A stretch of DNA of 22,567 bases from JBFHRB01 sp041591915 (lineage in GTDB: Bacteria > Actinomycetota > Nitriliruptoria > Nitriliruptorales > Nitriliruptoraceae): the NCBI GenBank assembly GCA_041591915.1, contig JBFHRB010000016.1:1-22567 (forward strand). Reading direction: 5' to 3'. Position numbers and translations under genes: made by a program. Of the stretch, positions 14,323 through 22,054 are shown one piece after another; the first letter of the stretch is position 1, and every line of letters begins with the position of its first letter. Below the pieces are notes generated by a model. The model worked only from the letters and a program-made list of their open reading frames with translations, searched no databases and was not told the origin of the DNA.

Positions 14323-17048
14323 CTGCTCGCACTCAGCGCCGCGTCGACGACCGCGTCGCTGAGGGCGACGGACCCACCGGCGGCCCAGAGCCGCGACCTC
14401 GGCGATCCCTCCGTGAGCAGGCGCTGGGCCGCAGCCGACAACGCGCCGGGGTCGGTGAGCACCAGGATCCCGTCGCCGGCCGCCACGGTCGCAGGCCCGG
14501 CGGCGAGCGCGTCCGGGAAGTTCGCGCCCGAGGCGAGCACGAACGCCGAGGGGTCGGCGCCGGCGTCGATCGCCGCCCGGACGACCTCCTCCATCGTCTC
14601 GTACCTCGTCTGCCCGCTGAGGCGCGGAGGGACCGTGTAGCCCGCGAGGCGGAGCTGGTCGGCGACGGAGTCCGCCAGTGCAGCCGTCCCGCCCACGAGG
14701 GTCACGGTCGTCGTGCCGAACGCCTGCAGCGCGTCGAAGGTCTCGTCGGGCACCGTGTCGCGGAAGCTCAGCAGGATCGGCCGGTGGGCGATCGAGGCGA
14801 GCGGCCCGGCGGCGAGCGCATCGGGGAAGTTCGACCCGAGCGCGAGGAGCACGTGGTCCCCGGCGTCGGGGTCGCCGTCGGCCTGCCAGAGCTCGACCGC
14901 CTTGCCGGCGGCCAGCGCCGCGGTGCCGTAGCGGCTCGTGCCGCCGAGCCGGATGACGGTGATGCCGAGCGCCTCGATCGCCGACCTCACGTCCGCGCCC
15001 TGGGCCGCAGCACCGCCCATGAGGTAGACGGTGCTCACACCCAGCCGCTCGAGCTCGTCGGCGACGTCCTCGTCGAGGTGGTCCTGCGGGTTGAGCAGCA
15101 GCGGCCCGCCTGCCGCGGTCGCGAGCGGGGCGGCGGCGAGGGCGTCGGGGAAGTCCCGGTCGCGCGCCACGACCGCGGCGTCCGCGCCCGTCGGGAACGC
15201 GGCGTTCGACAGCGCGATGGCGGTGAGGAGCCGGTTCGGCCCCGCGGCTCGCGGCCGGCCGTCGGTGTCGAGGGGGCCCGTCGCGTAGCGCTTCGTCGTC
15301 GACGTCCCGTCGGTCGCGACCGCGTAGATCCACCACTCACCCGCCGGCACGTCGCGGGTGATCCACCGGTAGGTGTTGGTGCCCGCCACCTGCGGGATGT
15401 CCGCCGCGATCAGCGTGCCGTCGAACCCGGCGGCGTCGGTGTCGCGGTACAGCGACACGGTCGTCCCGGGCTCGTGCGCGTCGTCGTGCCACGTGATGTC
15501 GAACATCCCGATGGCCTCGTCATCGGCGCGCAGCGAGATGTCGTCGACGCGCCAACGACGACTCGCGGAGGGGTCCTCGTTGGGGTCCCATCGCAGGTCG
15601 GTGACCGGCGATCCCGCCAGGTGCCAGCCGTGGTCCTTGGCGTCGTAGGACGCGTCGTTCTCCTCGATGTCGGTGCCGAGCGCGAGCAGGTCGATGGTGT
15701 AGGTGTCGCGGTCGCTGTAGAGGACGATCTCCTGGGACACGTGCCGCTGGGCGAACGCCGCGCCGTGCCACCACAGGAAGCGCCCGTGCATGCCGCCACC
15801 CTCGCTGAAGCTGAGGCTGAAGTCCCCGTCGTAGTCCGTCCTGACCGTCAGTCGGTGGTAGCGCTCCGTGTCGATCGGTGGGCCCATGCGCAGGTGGAAG
15901 AAGGGATTGCCGATGGTCCCGCCACCGGTGTTGGTCGGCACGTTCGTCGCCGCCAGCTGGCTGCCGTCCCAGACCACGTCCTTGACGTTGGTCAGGAACC
16001 GCACGTCGGTGGGCTGGGAGAAGTCCCACGGATCGCCGGTGTGGCGTCGCGCGTAGTCCTCCCCGCCGACCACGTCGGGATCGTCGATCCAGGTCATCGG
16101 CGGGCTGTCGACCGTGAGCACGTCGCTGATCGCGCTGCGATCACCGCCGGCCTCGACGTAGAAGCGGTACTCCCCCGGCGGGAACGCGGCCCCGGGGAAG
16201 GTGACCGTCCCACTGGCGGCGCTGCTCGTGCCGAGCACGCCCCAGCCCCCGCTCGTGCTGGTGTTGTTGGCCGGGTTCGCGTCCAGGTCCCAGATGATCG
16301 TCGCGGCCGACCCGGGACTCGGGCTCTCCCAGCTGATGTCGACGTCGCGCGACGCGTCCGGCGTGAAGAGGCGGAGCCAGTCGACCCGGAAGCTCGCGTC
16401 GCCGGACGTCAGGTCGAGGATGGGGACGCTGCCGCTCCAGGACCCCGAGTCCTCGGCCGTGAGGTCCACGACGAGCGTCTCGAAGTCGGCGGCAGCCGTC
16501 CCACCCGTCGGCGTGTTGCTGACGTTGAAGCTCTTGGCACCGTCGCAGACGTTGGGCTTGCGGGTCTGGCAGTTCCGCCAGTTGAAGCTGAGCGCCGCGG
16601 GCACGGCGTCGCTCCACACGTTGATGGCCGCGTGCGTGTAGGCGTTGGCGTCCACCGGGTGGTCGTAGCCGTGACGGAGCGTGCGGATCCCACCGAACCC
16701 CTCGAACAGGAGGCTGATCGCCACGGGCCCCGACCAGGCGAGCACGCCGTCGGACATCGTCACGACCTGCTCGGGAGGCGCGATCGGGCCCGGGTCGAGC
16801 AGCTGGTCCTCGGCGTTGGCGTAGTCCCAGGGGTCGGCGAACCGGTCACTGGCGTAGTCGGCCCCGGCAGCGACCTCGGCGGTCGTGAACGTCGGGGCGT
16901 CACCCGGCGCGCCCGACGCGGGCAGGGCCGCGAGCGACGCCACGAGCAGGCCGAGGACGACGGTGACGACGCGTGATCGGTGCAATGGCAACCCCCGCTG
17001 GTCCGACCGCGCCGACGCTAGCCCAGCCCTCACCCACGAACCGGACAT
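14319..17048 (-). CDS. Secreted protein with duplicated module and three cell-wall-binding type 2 repeats
   Basis: A 909-residue protein from ATG 17048, with GGGAGG upstream; a TTG near 16990 would give a shorter, more usual signal peptide. The signal segment is RVVTVVLGLLVASLAALPASGA (about 26-47). Residues about 60-317 and 325-592 look like two copies of one module: each opens with GxDYA...DPWD (63-75 and 329-342), passes through RVDWLRL/RVDDISL, and ends in an Ig-like domain with DISW/DITW (237 and 517). Residues 605-909 hold three PF04122-type repeats, marked by FPDALAAxP near 633, 741 and 844 and by MGG/VGG/AGG turns. Such repeats attach proteins non-covalently to the Gram-positive wall. 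No catalytic motif is visible. It converges on fpg, sharing CTAG at the stops, and diverges from whiB. Confidence 0.88.
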   Translation of the reverse strand: MSGSWVRAGLASARSDQRGLPLHRSRVVTVVLGLLVASLAALPASGAPGDAPTFTTAEVAAGADYASDRFADPWDYANAEDQLLDPGPIAPPEQVVTMSDGVLAWSGPVAISLLFEGFGGIRTLRHGYDHPVDANAYTHAAINVWSDAVPAALSFNWRNCQTRKPNVCDGAKSFNVSNTPTGGTAAADFETLVVDLTAEDSGSWSGSVPILDLTSGDASFRVDWLRLFTPDASRDVDISWESPSPGSAATIIWDLDANPANNTSTSGGWGVLGTSSAASGTVTFPGAAFPPGEYRFYVEAGGDRSAISDVLTVDSPPMTWIDDPDVVGGEDYARRHTGDPWDFSQPTDVRFLTNVKDVVWDGSQLAATNVPTNTGGGTIGNPFFHLRMGPPIDTERYHRLTVRTDYDGDFSLSFSEGGGMHGRFLWWHGAAFAQRHVSQEIVLYSDRDTYTIDLLALGTDIEENDASYDAKDHGWHLAGSPVTDLRWDPNEDPSASRRWRVDDISLRADDEAIGMFDITWHDDAHEPGTTVSLYRDTDAAGFDGTLIAADIPQVAGTNTYRWITRDVPAGEWWIYAVATDGTSTTKRYATGPLDTDGRPRAAGPNRLLTAIALSNAAFPTGADAAVVARDRDFPDALAAAPLATAAGGPLLLNPQDHLDEDVADELERLGVSTVYLMGGAAAQGADVRSAIEALGITVIRLGGTSRYGTAALAAGKAVELWQADGDPDAGDHVLLALGSNFPDALAAGPLASIAHRPILLSFRDTVPDETFDALQAFGTTTVTLVGGTAALADSVADQLRLAGYTVPPRLSGQTRYETMEEVVRAAIDAGADPSAFVLASGANFPDALAAGPATVAAGDGILVLTDPGALSAAAQRLLTEGSPRSRLWAAGGSVALSDAVVDAALSASS

Positions 17049-17100
17049 CTCCGACGCCCCTCCCGGTCGACACCCCCGACGGATGGCCACCCCGATGGCC

Positions 17101-17132
17101 GTCCGGACACCTCGACCCGTCCGGACGTCCGG
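17101..17132. promoter_or_regulatory. Repeated GTCCGGAC palindromes upstream of whiB
   Basis: The palindrome GTCCGGAC occurs at 17101-17108 and 17119-17126, 18 bases apart, and a further GTCCGG half follows at 17127-17132. The cluster lies in the 160-base gap between the divergent wall-protein and whiB genes, about 80-110 bases before the whiB start. The spacing suggests an operator, but GC-rich sequence produces such words by chance. Confidence 0.35.
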
Positions 17133-17161
17133 TTTCGGTCCGCTCCCTCGGCTGGAACAGT
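17133..17161 (+). promoter_or_regulatory. Possible whiB promoter
   Basis: TTTCGG (17133-17138) and AACAGT (17156-17161) are 17 bases apart, the usual spacing, and would give a leader of about 40 bases before the TTG at 17209. Both hexamers match consensus poorly, so this is a weak suggestion. Confidence 0.25.
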
Positions 17162-17208
17162 GCGACCACGCACCGGCACCCACCGGGCGCACCAGGGAGG
17201 AGCCACCG

Positions 17209-17511
17209 TTGTCCGCCGTCGCGCACCTCGAGCTCGGCCGCAAGCTGTCCGCCGACGATGCCTGGTCGGATGACGCGGCCTGCAAGGCCGCCGATGTCCG
17301 CATCTTCTTCTCCAGCGACGACACCGAGCAGCGGCAGGCCCTGGAGCTCTGCGCCGCCTGCCCCGTGCGCGAGAAGTGCCTGCGCTACGCGGTCCAGAAC
17401 GGCGAGATGTACGGCGTCTGGGGTGGGCTGACGGAGTCCGACCGCCGCAGCATGATCCGCGAGGCGCGCCGCCGGCGGCGCGAGCGCGAACGCCAGACCG
17501 ACGCCGCCTAG
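17209..17511 (+). CDS. WhiB-family iron-sulfur transcriptional regulator
   Basis: A 100-residue protein. The start is TTG 17209, supported by GGGAGGAG about 6 bases upstream and by the normal WhiB length; a longer ORF from 16885 would add about 108 Arg/Pro-rich residues without homology. The four iron-sulfur Cys are C25, C48, C51 and C57 (AACKAADVRIFF ... CAACPVREKC). The GVWGG turn (69-73) follows, then the basic C-terminal helix MIREARRRRRERER. WhiB proteins carry a [4Fe-4S] cluster, bind the primary sigma factor and control development, redox response or division genes. Which subclass this is cannot be settled here. It is monocistronic with a very strong hairpin after its stop. A WhiB beside the exonuclease gene hints at linked stress responses, but no direct evidence exists. 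Confidence 0.93.
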   Translation: MSAVAHLELGRKLSADDAWSDDAACKAADVRIFFSSDDTEQRQALELCAACPVREKCLRYAVQNGEMYGVWGGLTESDRRSMIREARRRRRERERQTDAA

Positions 17512-17533
17512 CGCGGCACGCTTCACCCCCGCA

Positions 17534-17565
17534 CGACGCCCCGGGCCACACGGCCCGGGGCGTCG
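17534..17565 (+). terminator. Strong hairpin after whiB
   Basis: The arms cgacgccccgggcc (17534-17547) and ggcccggggcgtcg (17552-17565) are perfect 14-base complements around an ACAC loop, 23 bases past the whiB stop. No U-run follows. It should separate whiB transcription from the LexA-controlled gene. Confidence 0.85.
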
Positions 17566-17631
17566 CCGTGCCGGGCCGTGTCACAGGCCACCGCCACAGT
17601 TGGGGGTGACGAACGACAGGCATGTGGTTCG

Positions 17632-17647
17632 TCGAACGTACGTTCGA
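17632..17647. promoter_or_regulatory. LexA (SOS) box upstream of the exonuclease/GIY-YIG gene
   Basis: TCGAACGTACGTTCGA is a perfect 16-base palindrome matching the actinobacterial LexA operator TCGAAC-N4-GTTCGA. It sits 29 bases before the chosen ATG at 17676. A TACAGT (17648-17653) immediately follows and could be the -10 element, so bound LexA would block RNA polymerase. Damage-induced expression of the gene is a strong prediction. Confidence 0.88.
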
Positions 17648-17675
17648 TACAGTCCTCGGGCGACGGGAGGCGGAG

Positions 17676-19442
17676 ATGGCGATCGGACCAGCGATTCGGG
17701 GCCCGGCGACGCAGCCCAGCTTCGACGACCTCGGCGCCACCCTGTTCGACACGACGTTCGTCGTGGTCGACCTCGAGACCACGGGCCTCTCCCCCGCCGT
17801 CGACCGGATCACCGAGATCGGGGCCGTCAAGGTCCGGGCGGGCGACCGCCTCGGCGAGTTCCACTCGCTGGTCCATCCCGGGATGGCGATACCCCCGCAG
17901 GTCACCGCGCTCACGGGCATCACGCCCGCCATGGTCGCCGGGGCGCCGCCGATCGAGGCGCTGCTGCCGGCCTGGCTCGAGTTCGCACGCGATGCGGTCC
18001 TCGTCGCGCACAACGCCAACTTCGACGTCGGCTTCCTCCAGGCCGAGCTGCAACGACACGGGTACCCGCCGTTCGACAACATCGTGGTCGACACGGCCCG
18101 CCTCGCCCGCCGCGCGTTCCGCGACGAGGTGCGCGACACGCGACTCGCGACCCTGGCCCGCCACGTGCGCAGCCGAACCGTGCCCGACCACCGGGCGCTG
18201 CACGACGCCCGTGCCACCGTCGACGTGCTCCACGGGATCATGGAGCGGCTCGGCACGCTCGGGGTGAACACGCTGGAGGACCTGCGCGACTACGCGAGGT
18301 CGAAGTCCGATCCGTTGTTCCGCAAGGTCGACCTCGTACGCGAGGCGCCCCGCTCCCCGGGCGTCTACCGGTTCGTCGACGATCGCGGTGAGGTCCTCTA
18401 CGTCGGCAAGGCGACGGACCTCCGCAGCCGGCTCCGCACCTACTTCGGCCAGGACGGGCGCCGCCGGATCGCCGACATGGTCCGGCTGACCGACCGGGTC
18501 GAGTGGACGCGCACGCCGACCGAGCTCGAGGCCTCCGTACGCGAGGTCCGCTCCATCCAGGCTCACCGGCCACGCTTCAACCGCAGGTCCCGGTTCCCCG
18601 AGCGCGCCGTTTACGTGAAGCTGACGGCCGAGCGCTTCCCGCGCCTGTCGATCGTGAGCAAGCTGCGCGACGACGGGGCGCTCTACCTCGGACCGATCGG
18701 GTCGAGGCGGACGGCGACCGCGTTCCTCGAGGCGGTCTACGACGCGCTGCCGATACGGCAGTGCACCGGGCGCCTGCGCGTGGCACAGGACCACCCGGCG
18801 TGCGTGCTCAAGGAGCTCGGCCGCTGCGGCGCGCCGTGCGACGGCACGCAGTCCCCCGAGCAGTACGCCGGTGTGGTCGACGCCTTCCGTGCCGCGGTCA
18901 GCGACGACGCCAGCCACCTGCTCGGCCCGCTCCGCTCACGGATGCTGGCGCTGGCGGGCCAGGGGCGGTTCGAGGACGCCTCGCGGGTCCGCGGCCGACT
19001 CCACCGTGTGGCCAACCTGCTCGCCGACACCCGCAGGGTCCGCCACCTCGTCGCCGTGCCCCGCCTGCTGGCGGCGCGTGACGTCGGCGATGCCACGGAG
19101 GTGGCGCTCGTCAGCCACGGCCGGCTCGTGGCCACCGAGCGCTTCCCGGACGGCGTGCCGGCGGTCGAGTCCCTGCTGCTGCTGCTCGAGTCATCGCGGC
19201 CGCCGGGCGAGCCGCCGCAGGGCCTGCCGAGCCGACTCGAGGTGGAGGAGGTACGCCTCGTCGCCGGGTGGCTCGACGATGCCGCGGTCCGCGTCCTGCA
19301 CGTGGACGGCAGCTACGCCGAGCCCGTCATCGGCGGGGCCGCCCTGCGAGGTGCGACGCAGGAGGCCCGACGGGTGGCCCGCGCCGTCAGGCGCGACCTC
19401 CAGCGGCTGCGGGGCGACAAGGTCGTCCGCCGGGCCAGCTGA
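17676..19442 (+). CDS. DEDDh exonuclease / GIY-YIG (UvrC-like) fusion protein
   Basis: A 588-residue protein. ATG 17676 has GGGAGG 5 bases upstream; the ATG at 17622 lies before the LexA box and lacks a clear ribosome site. Residues 26-190 are a DnaQ-type DEDDh 3'-5' exonuclease: D32 and E34 (VDLETTG), D117 (HNANFD), H172 and D177 (HRALHD). Residues about 226-305 are a GIY-YIG nuclease: GVYRF...VLYVGKATDLRSRL and E290 near AHRPRFN. A UvrC-like Cys quartet follows (C363, C376, C384, C388), then a UVR-like helix pair around LRSRMLALAGQGRFEDASRVRGRL. The UvrC C-terminal RNase-H-like and HhH domains are absent. It probably processes damaged DNA. As I recall it, Rv2191 of M. tuberculosis has the same architecture. 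Confidence 0.93.
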   Translation: MAIGPAIRGPATQPSFDDLGATLFDTTFVVVDLETTGLSPAVDRITEIGAVKVRAGDRLGEFHSLVHPGMAIPPQVTALTGITPAMVAGAPPIEALLPAWLEFARDAVLVAHNANFDVGFLQAELQRHGYPPFDNIVVDTARLARRAFRDEVRDTRLATLARHVRSRTVPDHRALHDARATVDVLHGIMERLGTLGVNTLEDLRDYARSKSDPLFRKVDLVREAPRSPGVYRFVDDRGEVLYVGKATDLRSRLRTYFGQDGRRRIADMVRLTDRVEWTRTPTELEASVREVRSIQAHRPRFNRRSRFPERAVYVKLTAERFPRLSIVSKLRDDGALYLGPIGSRRTATAFLEAVYDALPIRQCTGRLRVAQDHPACVLKELGRCGAPCDGTQSPEQYAGVVDAFRAAVSDDASHLLGPLRSRMLALAGQGRFEDASRVRGRLHRVANLLADTRRVRHLVAVPRLLAARDVGDATEVALVSHGRLVATERFPDGVPAVESLLLLLESSRPPGEPPQGLPSRLEVEEVRLVAGWLDDAAVRVLHVDGSYAEPVIGGAALRGATQEARRVARAVRRDLQRLRGDKVVRRAS

Positions 19443-19445
19443 GCC

Positions 19446-21590
19446 TCAGCGCAGCCAGGTCCACGCGCGCTCCTCCAGCGTGTCGAGGTCGCTCACGAGC
19501 ACACCGACGTCGGAGATCGTCAGCAGGTCGTCCCCGATGACGACGGACCGTCGGATCCGGCTGGTCCAGGGGTCGATGTTGCCGGCCCGGTTGCCGTGGT
19601 CGAGGAAGCGCCCCTCCGTGATGCCGGCGACCTCGTCGACGTTGAACGTGAGCGCCCCGTTGAAGGGCCGCTCGCCCCACGACTGCACCGGCACGACGGT
19701 CCGGCCGGTCCGCGGCCAGAACAGGAACGCCTTGTGGTCGACCTCGACCTCGGAGTAGCTGTCGTTGAACCGTGCGGACTGCAGCCGCCGCGGGTCGGCA
19801 GGGTCCGAGACGTCGAACAGTGAGACCTGGGTCCCCAGCGTGCGGCCCTCGAGCGTGGCGTCCTGCCCGACGCCGAGCAGCCGTCCCTCGCCGACCGGGT
19901 GCAGGTAGGCGGAGTAGCCCAGGATCTTGAGCTCGCCCGTCACGATCGGCGAGGCCGGATCGCGCAGGTCGAGCGTGTAGAGCGGGTCGGTCTGGCGGAA
20001 GGTCACGACGTAGCCGAGCTCGCCCATGAACCTGACCGCGAAGATGCGCTCGCCGCGCCCGAGGCCACCGACCTCGCCGACCTTCGCGAGGTCGGTGCCA
20101 TCACGCCGGAACACCGTGACACCGGATTCGCTGTCGCGGCCGCCCCACCACTCCTCGCCGAACGTCGTCGCGACGCGCAGGTGCCCGTCGTACTCGCTCA
20201 TCGAGAACTGGTTCAGGAGCGTCCCGGCGACCAGGCCGGACGCCGCGTACGTGGCCGACGCCGGGTCGGTGATGTCGAACTGGTGGATCGCCGTCGTCAG
20301 GCCGAAGTCGGCGGGCGGCTGGCCGTTGGGGAAGAACTCCGGCGCCCACCAGCGGGGAGTGGCGACGTAGAGGTTGTCGGGCGAGGCGTACACGAGCTGC
20401 CCGTCGGTCTGGACCGCCGTCGCACCGGTCGCCTCGAGGTCGGCACCGAGGTCGACGCTGAGCACGCTCACGAACCCGAACCCGGCGAACGTCTCGGGCA
20501 CGAACACGTTGCGGCAGTCGATGAGCGGCTGCTCGTCCAGTACGACGAACCCGCGCTCGGGCGTCTCCAGCCGGGTCCGGGGCAGCCAGTCCTCGAGCGT
20601 CGTCCGGAAGATCAGCTCGCGGTTGCGGGCGATGGCCTCCTGCTCCGAGCGTGCCGGCTCCGGAGCGAAGCCGAAGCCGGGCTCCACGGCCGGGGCGCCG
20701 CCCGGCTCGACCGGCATCGGCATCGGCATCGGCTCGTCGAACAGGATCGGGCCCTCGAACGGGAACTGCGGCGCGTCGTTGCGGACGACGATCCGCGCCA
20801 CCCCGTCGACGAGGCGCGAGCTGATGTGCGAGCCCTCGATGACACGCGTCGAGACGGCTCGGGCGCCGCCCTCGGTCGAGATGTCGTAGAGCGTCAGGGT
20901 GGTGACGTTGTGGAAGGGGGCGATCATGTCCGCGCCCATGCCCCGCGCGGCCGCGAAGTCCTCGGTGAGCGGTCGCGGCCCGAAGGGCGTGCCGCCCTGG
21001 CTGATCACGAGGAGGCGGTCGCCGTCCATCAGGAGCTGGTGCGACCACGCCGAGGCCGGGAGCTCGTACTCCGCGATCGGGTCCGCCGTGTCGTCACCGA
21101 CGCGGAGCTCGTGGAGGCGGAACCGTCCGGTGGTCTCGCCGCTCACGATCCAGAGCCGCACGCCATCGGTCTTGACGCTGTCGGGCTCATCGACCCCGGC
21201 TTCCTGGACGTTCGTGCCGGAGAAGTCCTCGCCCTCCACCGGGATGGCTTCGCGGGCCGCGGGCGCGCCCGCGGCGGCGTCGGAGGACGCGAAGTCCTCG
21301 GCCCCGTCCATCACGGCAACCCCGCCGCCGCCGATGCCGAACCCCTGGCCTGCCAGGCCCCACGGGCCGACGCGCGCCGCGGCGTCACGCTGGAGGCGGG
21401 AGAGCAGGTCCGGGCACTCGTCGAACTGCTGCAGGCGGCTGACGTGCGCCGTGGCCACGAGGTCCTCGCCCGTGACCGGGTCCACATCGGGGCCGGCCGT
21501 GGACCCACCGTCGTCGCGACCGAGGTTGACGAACGTCGCGGCCGCGATGGCAACGACGACGAGGACGACGGCGGCGATGGTCCGCTTCAT
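19446..21590 (-). CDS. Secreted beta-propeller domain protein (PF09826 type)
   Basis: A 714-residue protein from ATG 21590. The N-terminus (RTIAAVVLVVVAIAAATFVNL) is a signal peptide or membrane anchor without a lipobox. The phrase FSGTNVQEAGVDEPDSVKTDG, near residues 140-160, is the hallmark of the secreted Beta_propel family. It is followed by repeated blade-like strands such as LLVISQG, LTLYDIST, IHQFDITDP, GYVVTFRQTDPLYTLDL and VSLFDVSDPADPRRL. The family occurs in actinobacteria, archaea and others; its function is unknown and probably lies in extracellular binding. A Pro/Met-rich loop (PMPMPMPVEPGGAP) interrupts the middle. It lies 68 bases downstream of csaA and converges with the exonuclease gene, with 3 bases between the stops. 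Confidence 0.88.
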   Translation of the reverse strand: MKRTIAAVVLVVVAIAAATFVNLGRDDGGSTAGPDVDPVTGEDLVATAHVSRLQQFDECPDLLSRLQRDAAARVGPWGLAGQGFGIGGGGVAVMDGAEDFASSDAAAGAPAAREAIPVEGEDFSGTNVQEAGVDEPDSVKTDGVRLWIVSGETTGRFRLHELRVGDDTADPIAEYELPASAWSHQLLMDGDRLLVISQGGTPFGPRPLTEDFAAARGMGADMIAPFHNVTTLTLYDISTEGGARAVSTRVIEGSHISSRLVDGVARIVVRNDAPQFPFEGPILFDEPMPMPMPVEPGGAPAVEPGFGFAPEPARSEQEAIARNRELIFRTTLEDWLPRTRLETPERGFVVLDEQPLIDCRNVFVPETFAGFGFVSVLSVDLGADLEATGATAVQTDGQLVYASPDNLYVATPRWWAPEFFPNGQPPADFGLTTAIHQFDITDPASATYAASGLVAGTLLNQFSMSEYDGHLRVATTFGEEWWGGRDSESGVTVFRRDGTDLAKVGEVGGLGRGERIFAVRFMGELGYVVTFRQTDPLYTLDLRDPASPIVTGELKILGYSAYLHPVGEGRLLGVGQDATLEGRTLGTQVSLFDVSDPADPRRLQSARFNDSYSEVEVDHKAFLFWPRTGRTVVPVQSWGERPFNGALTFNVDEVAGITEGRFLDHGNRAGNIDPWTSRIRRSVVIGDDLLTISDVGVLVSDLDTLEERAWTWLR

Positions 21591-21658
21591 GCTCGGGCCC
21601 CTGGGCTCTCGGCGTGGTTAACGGTAGGTAGGACGTCGCCGGGAGGGGTCGAGTTGCG

Positions 21659-22054
21659 TCAGGCGATGATCGCCCCGGGCTCGACGTCATCCGGGACGGC
21701 GAGGAGCCGCACGGTGCCGTCGGCGTCGAGGGCCCCGAGGACGAGGAACTGGCTGGTGAACCCGGCGATCCGCTTCTCGCCCAGGTTCACCGCGCCGACG
21801 ACGAGGCGGCCGAGGAGCTCCTCGCGCGAGTAGTTCGTGATCTGGGCGCTCGAGCGAAGCGTCCCGATGACGGGCCCGAAGTCCACGGTGATCCTCCACG
21901 CCGGCTTGCGGGCCTGCGGGAAGTCCTCGACCTCGGTGACGCGGCCGACGCGCATGTCGACGGCGAAGAACCCGTCGATGCCGACGGTGTCCTTGGCCGG
22001 CTGGTTCTCCGGGGCGTAGGGACGACCGTCCGGATCGATGACGTGCTGGCCCAT
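21659..22054 (-). CDS. csaA: CsaA-like tRNA-binding domain protein
   Basis: A 131-residue protein from ATG 22054, overlapping the trpD stop in a TGATG junction. From about residue 29 it matches the CsaA OB-fold: FFAVDMRVGRVTEVEDFPQARKPAWRITVDFG, then SSAQITNYSREELLGRLVVGAVNL and RIAGFTSQFLVLGA. CsaA is a small EMAP-II-like dimeric protein that binds tRNA in structural studies and was proposed as a secretion chaperone in Bacillus; its true role in actinobacteria is unclear. The N-terminal 28 residues (GQHVIDPDGRPYAPENQPAK) extend beyond the usual domain. Translational coupling to trpD is likely. A longer in-frame start at 22087 would lie inside trpD and is not favoured. Confidence 0.88.
   Translation of the reverse strand: MGQHVIDPDGRPYAPENQPAKDTVGIDGFFAVDMRVGRVTEVEDFPQARKPAWRITVDFGPVIGTLRSSAQITNYSREELLGRLVVGAVNLGEKRIAGFTSQFLVLGALDADGTVRLLAVPDDVEPGAIIA

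Noticed and set aside
13147..15336. A 729-residue minus-strand frame across fpg and the wall-protein gene
   Set aside because: It overlaps the well-supported fpg frame and has only Arg/Ala-rich shadow composition.
14043..16976. A 977-residue open frame on the plus strand, antisense to the wall-binding protein
   Set aside because: Arg/Gly/Val-rich composition with no domain signature; it is the GC-rich shadow of a gene whose repeats and signal peptide are clear.
17622..17675. Upstream ATG extension of the exonuclease/GIY-YIG gene
   Set aside because: It would place the LexA box inside the coding region and lacks a clear ribosome site, while ATG 17676 has GGGAGG at ideal spacing.
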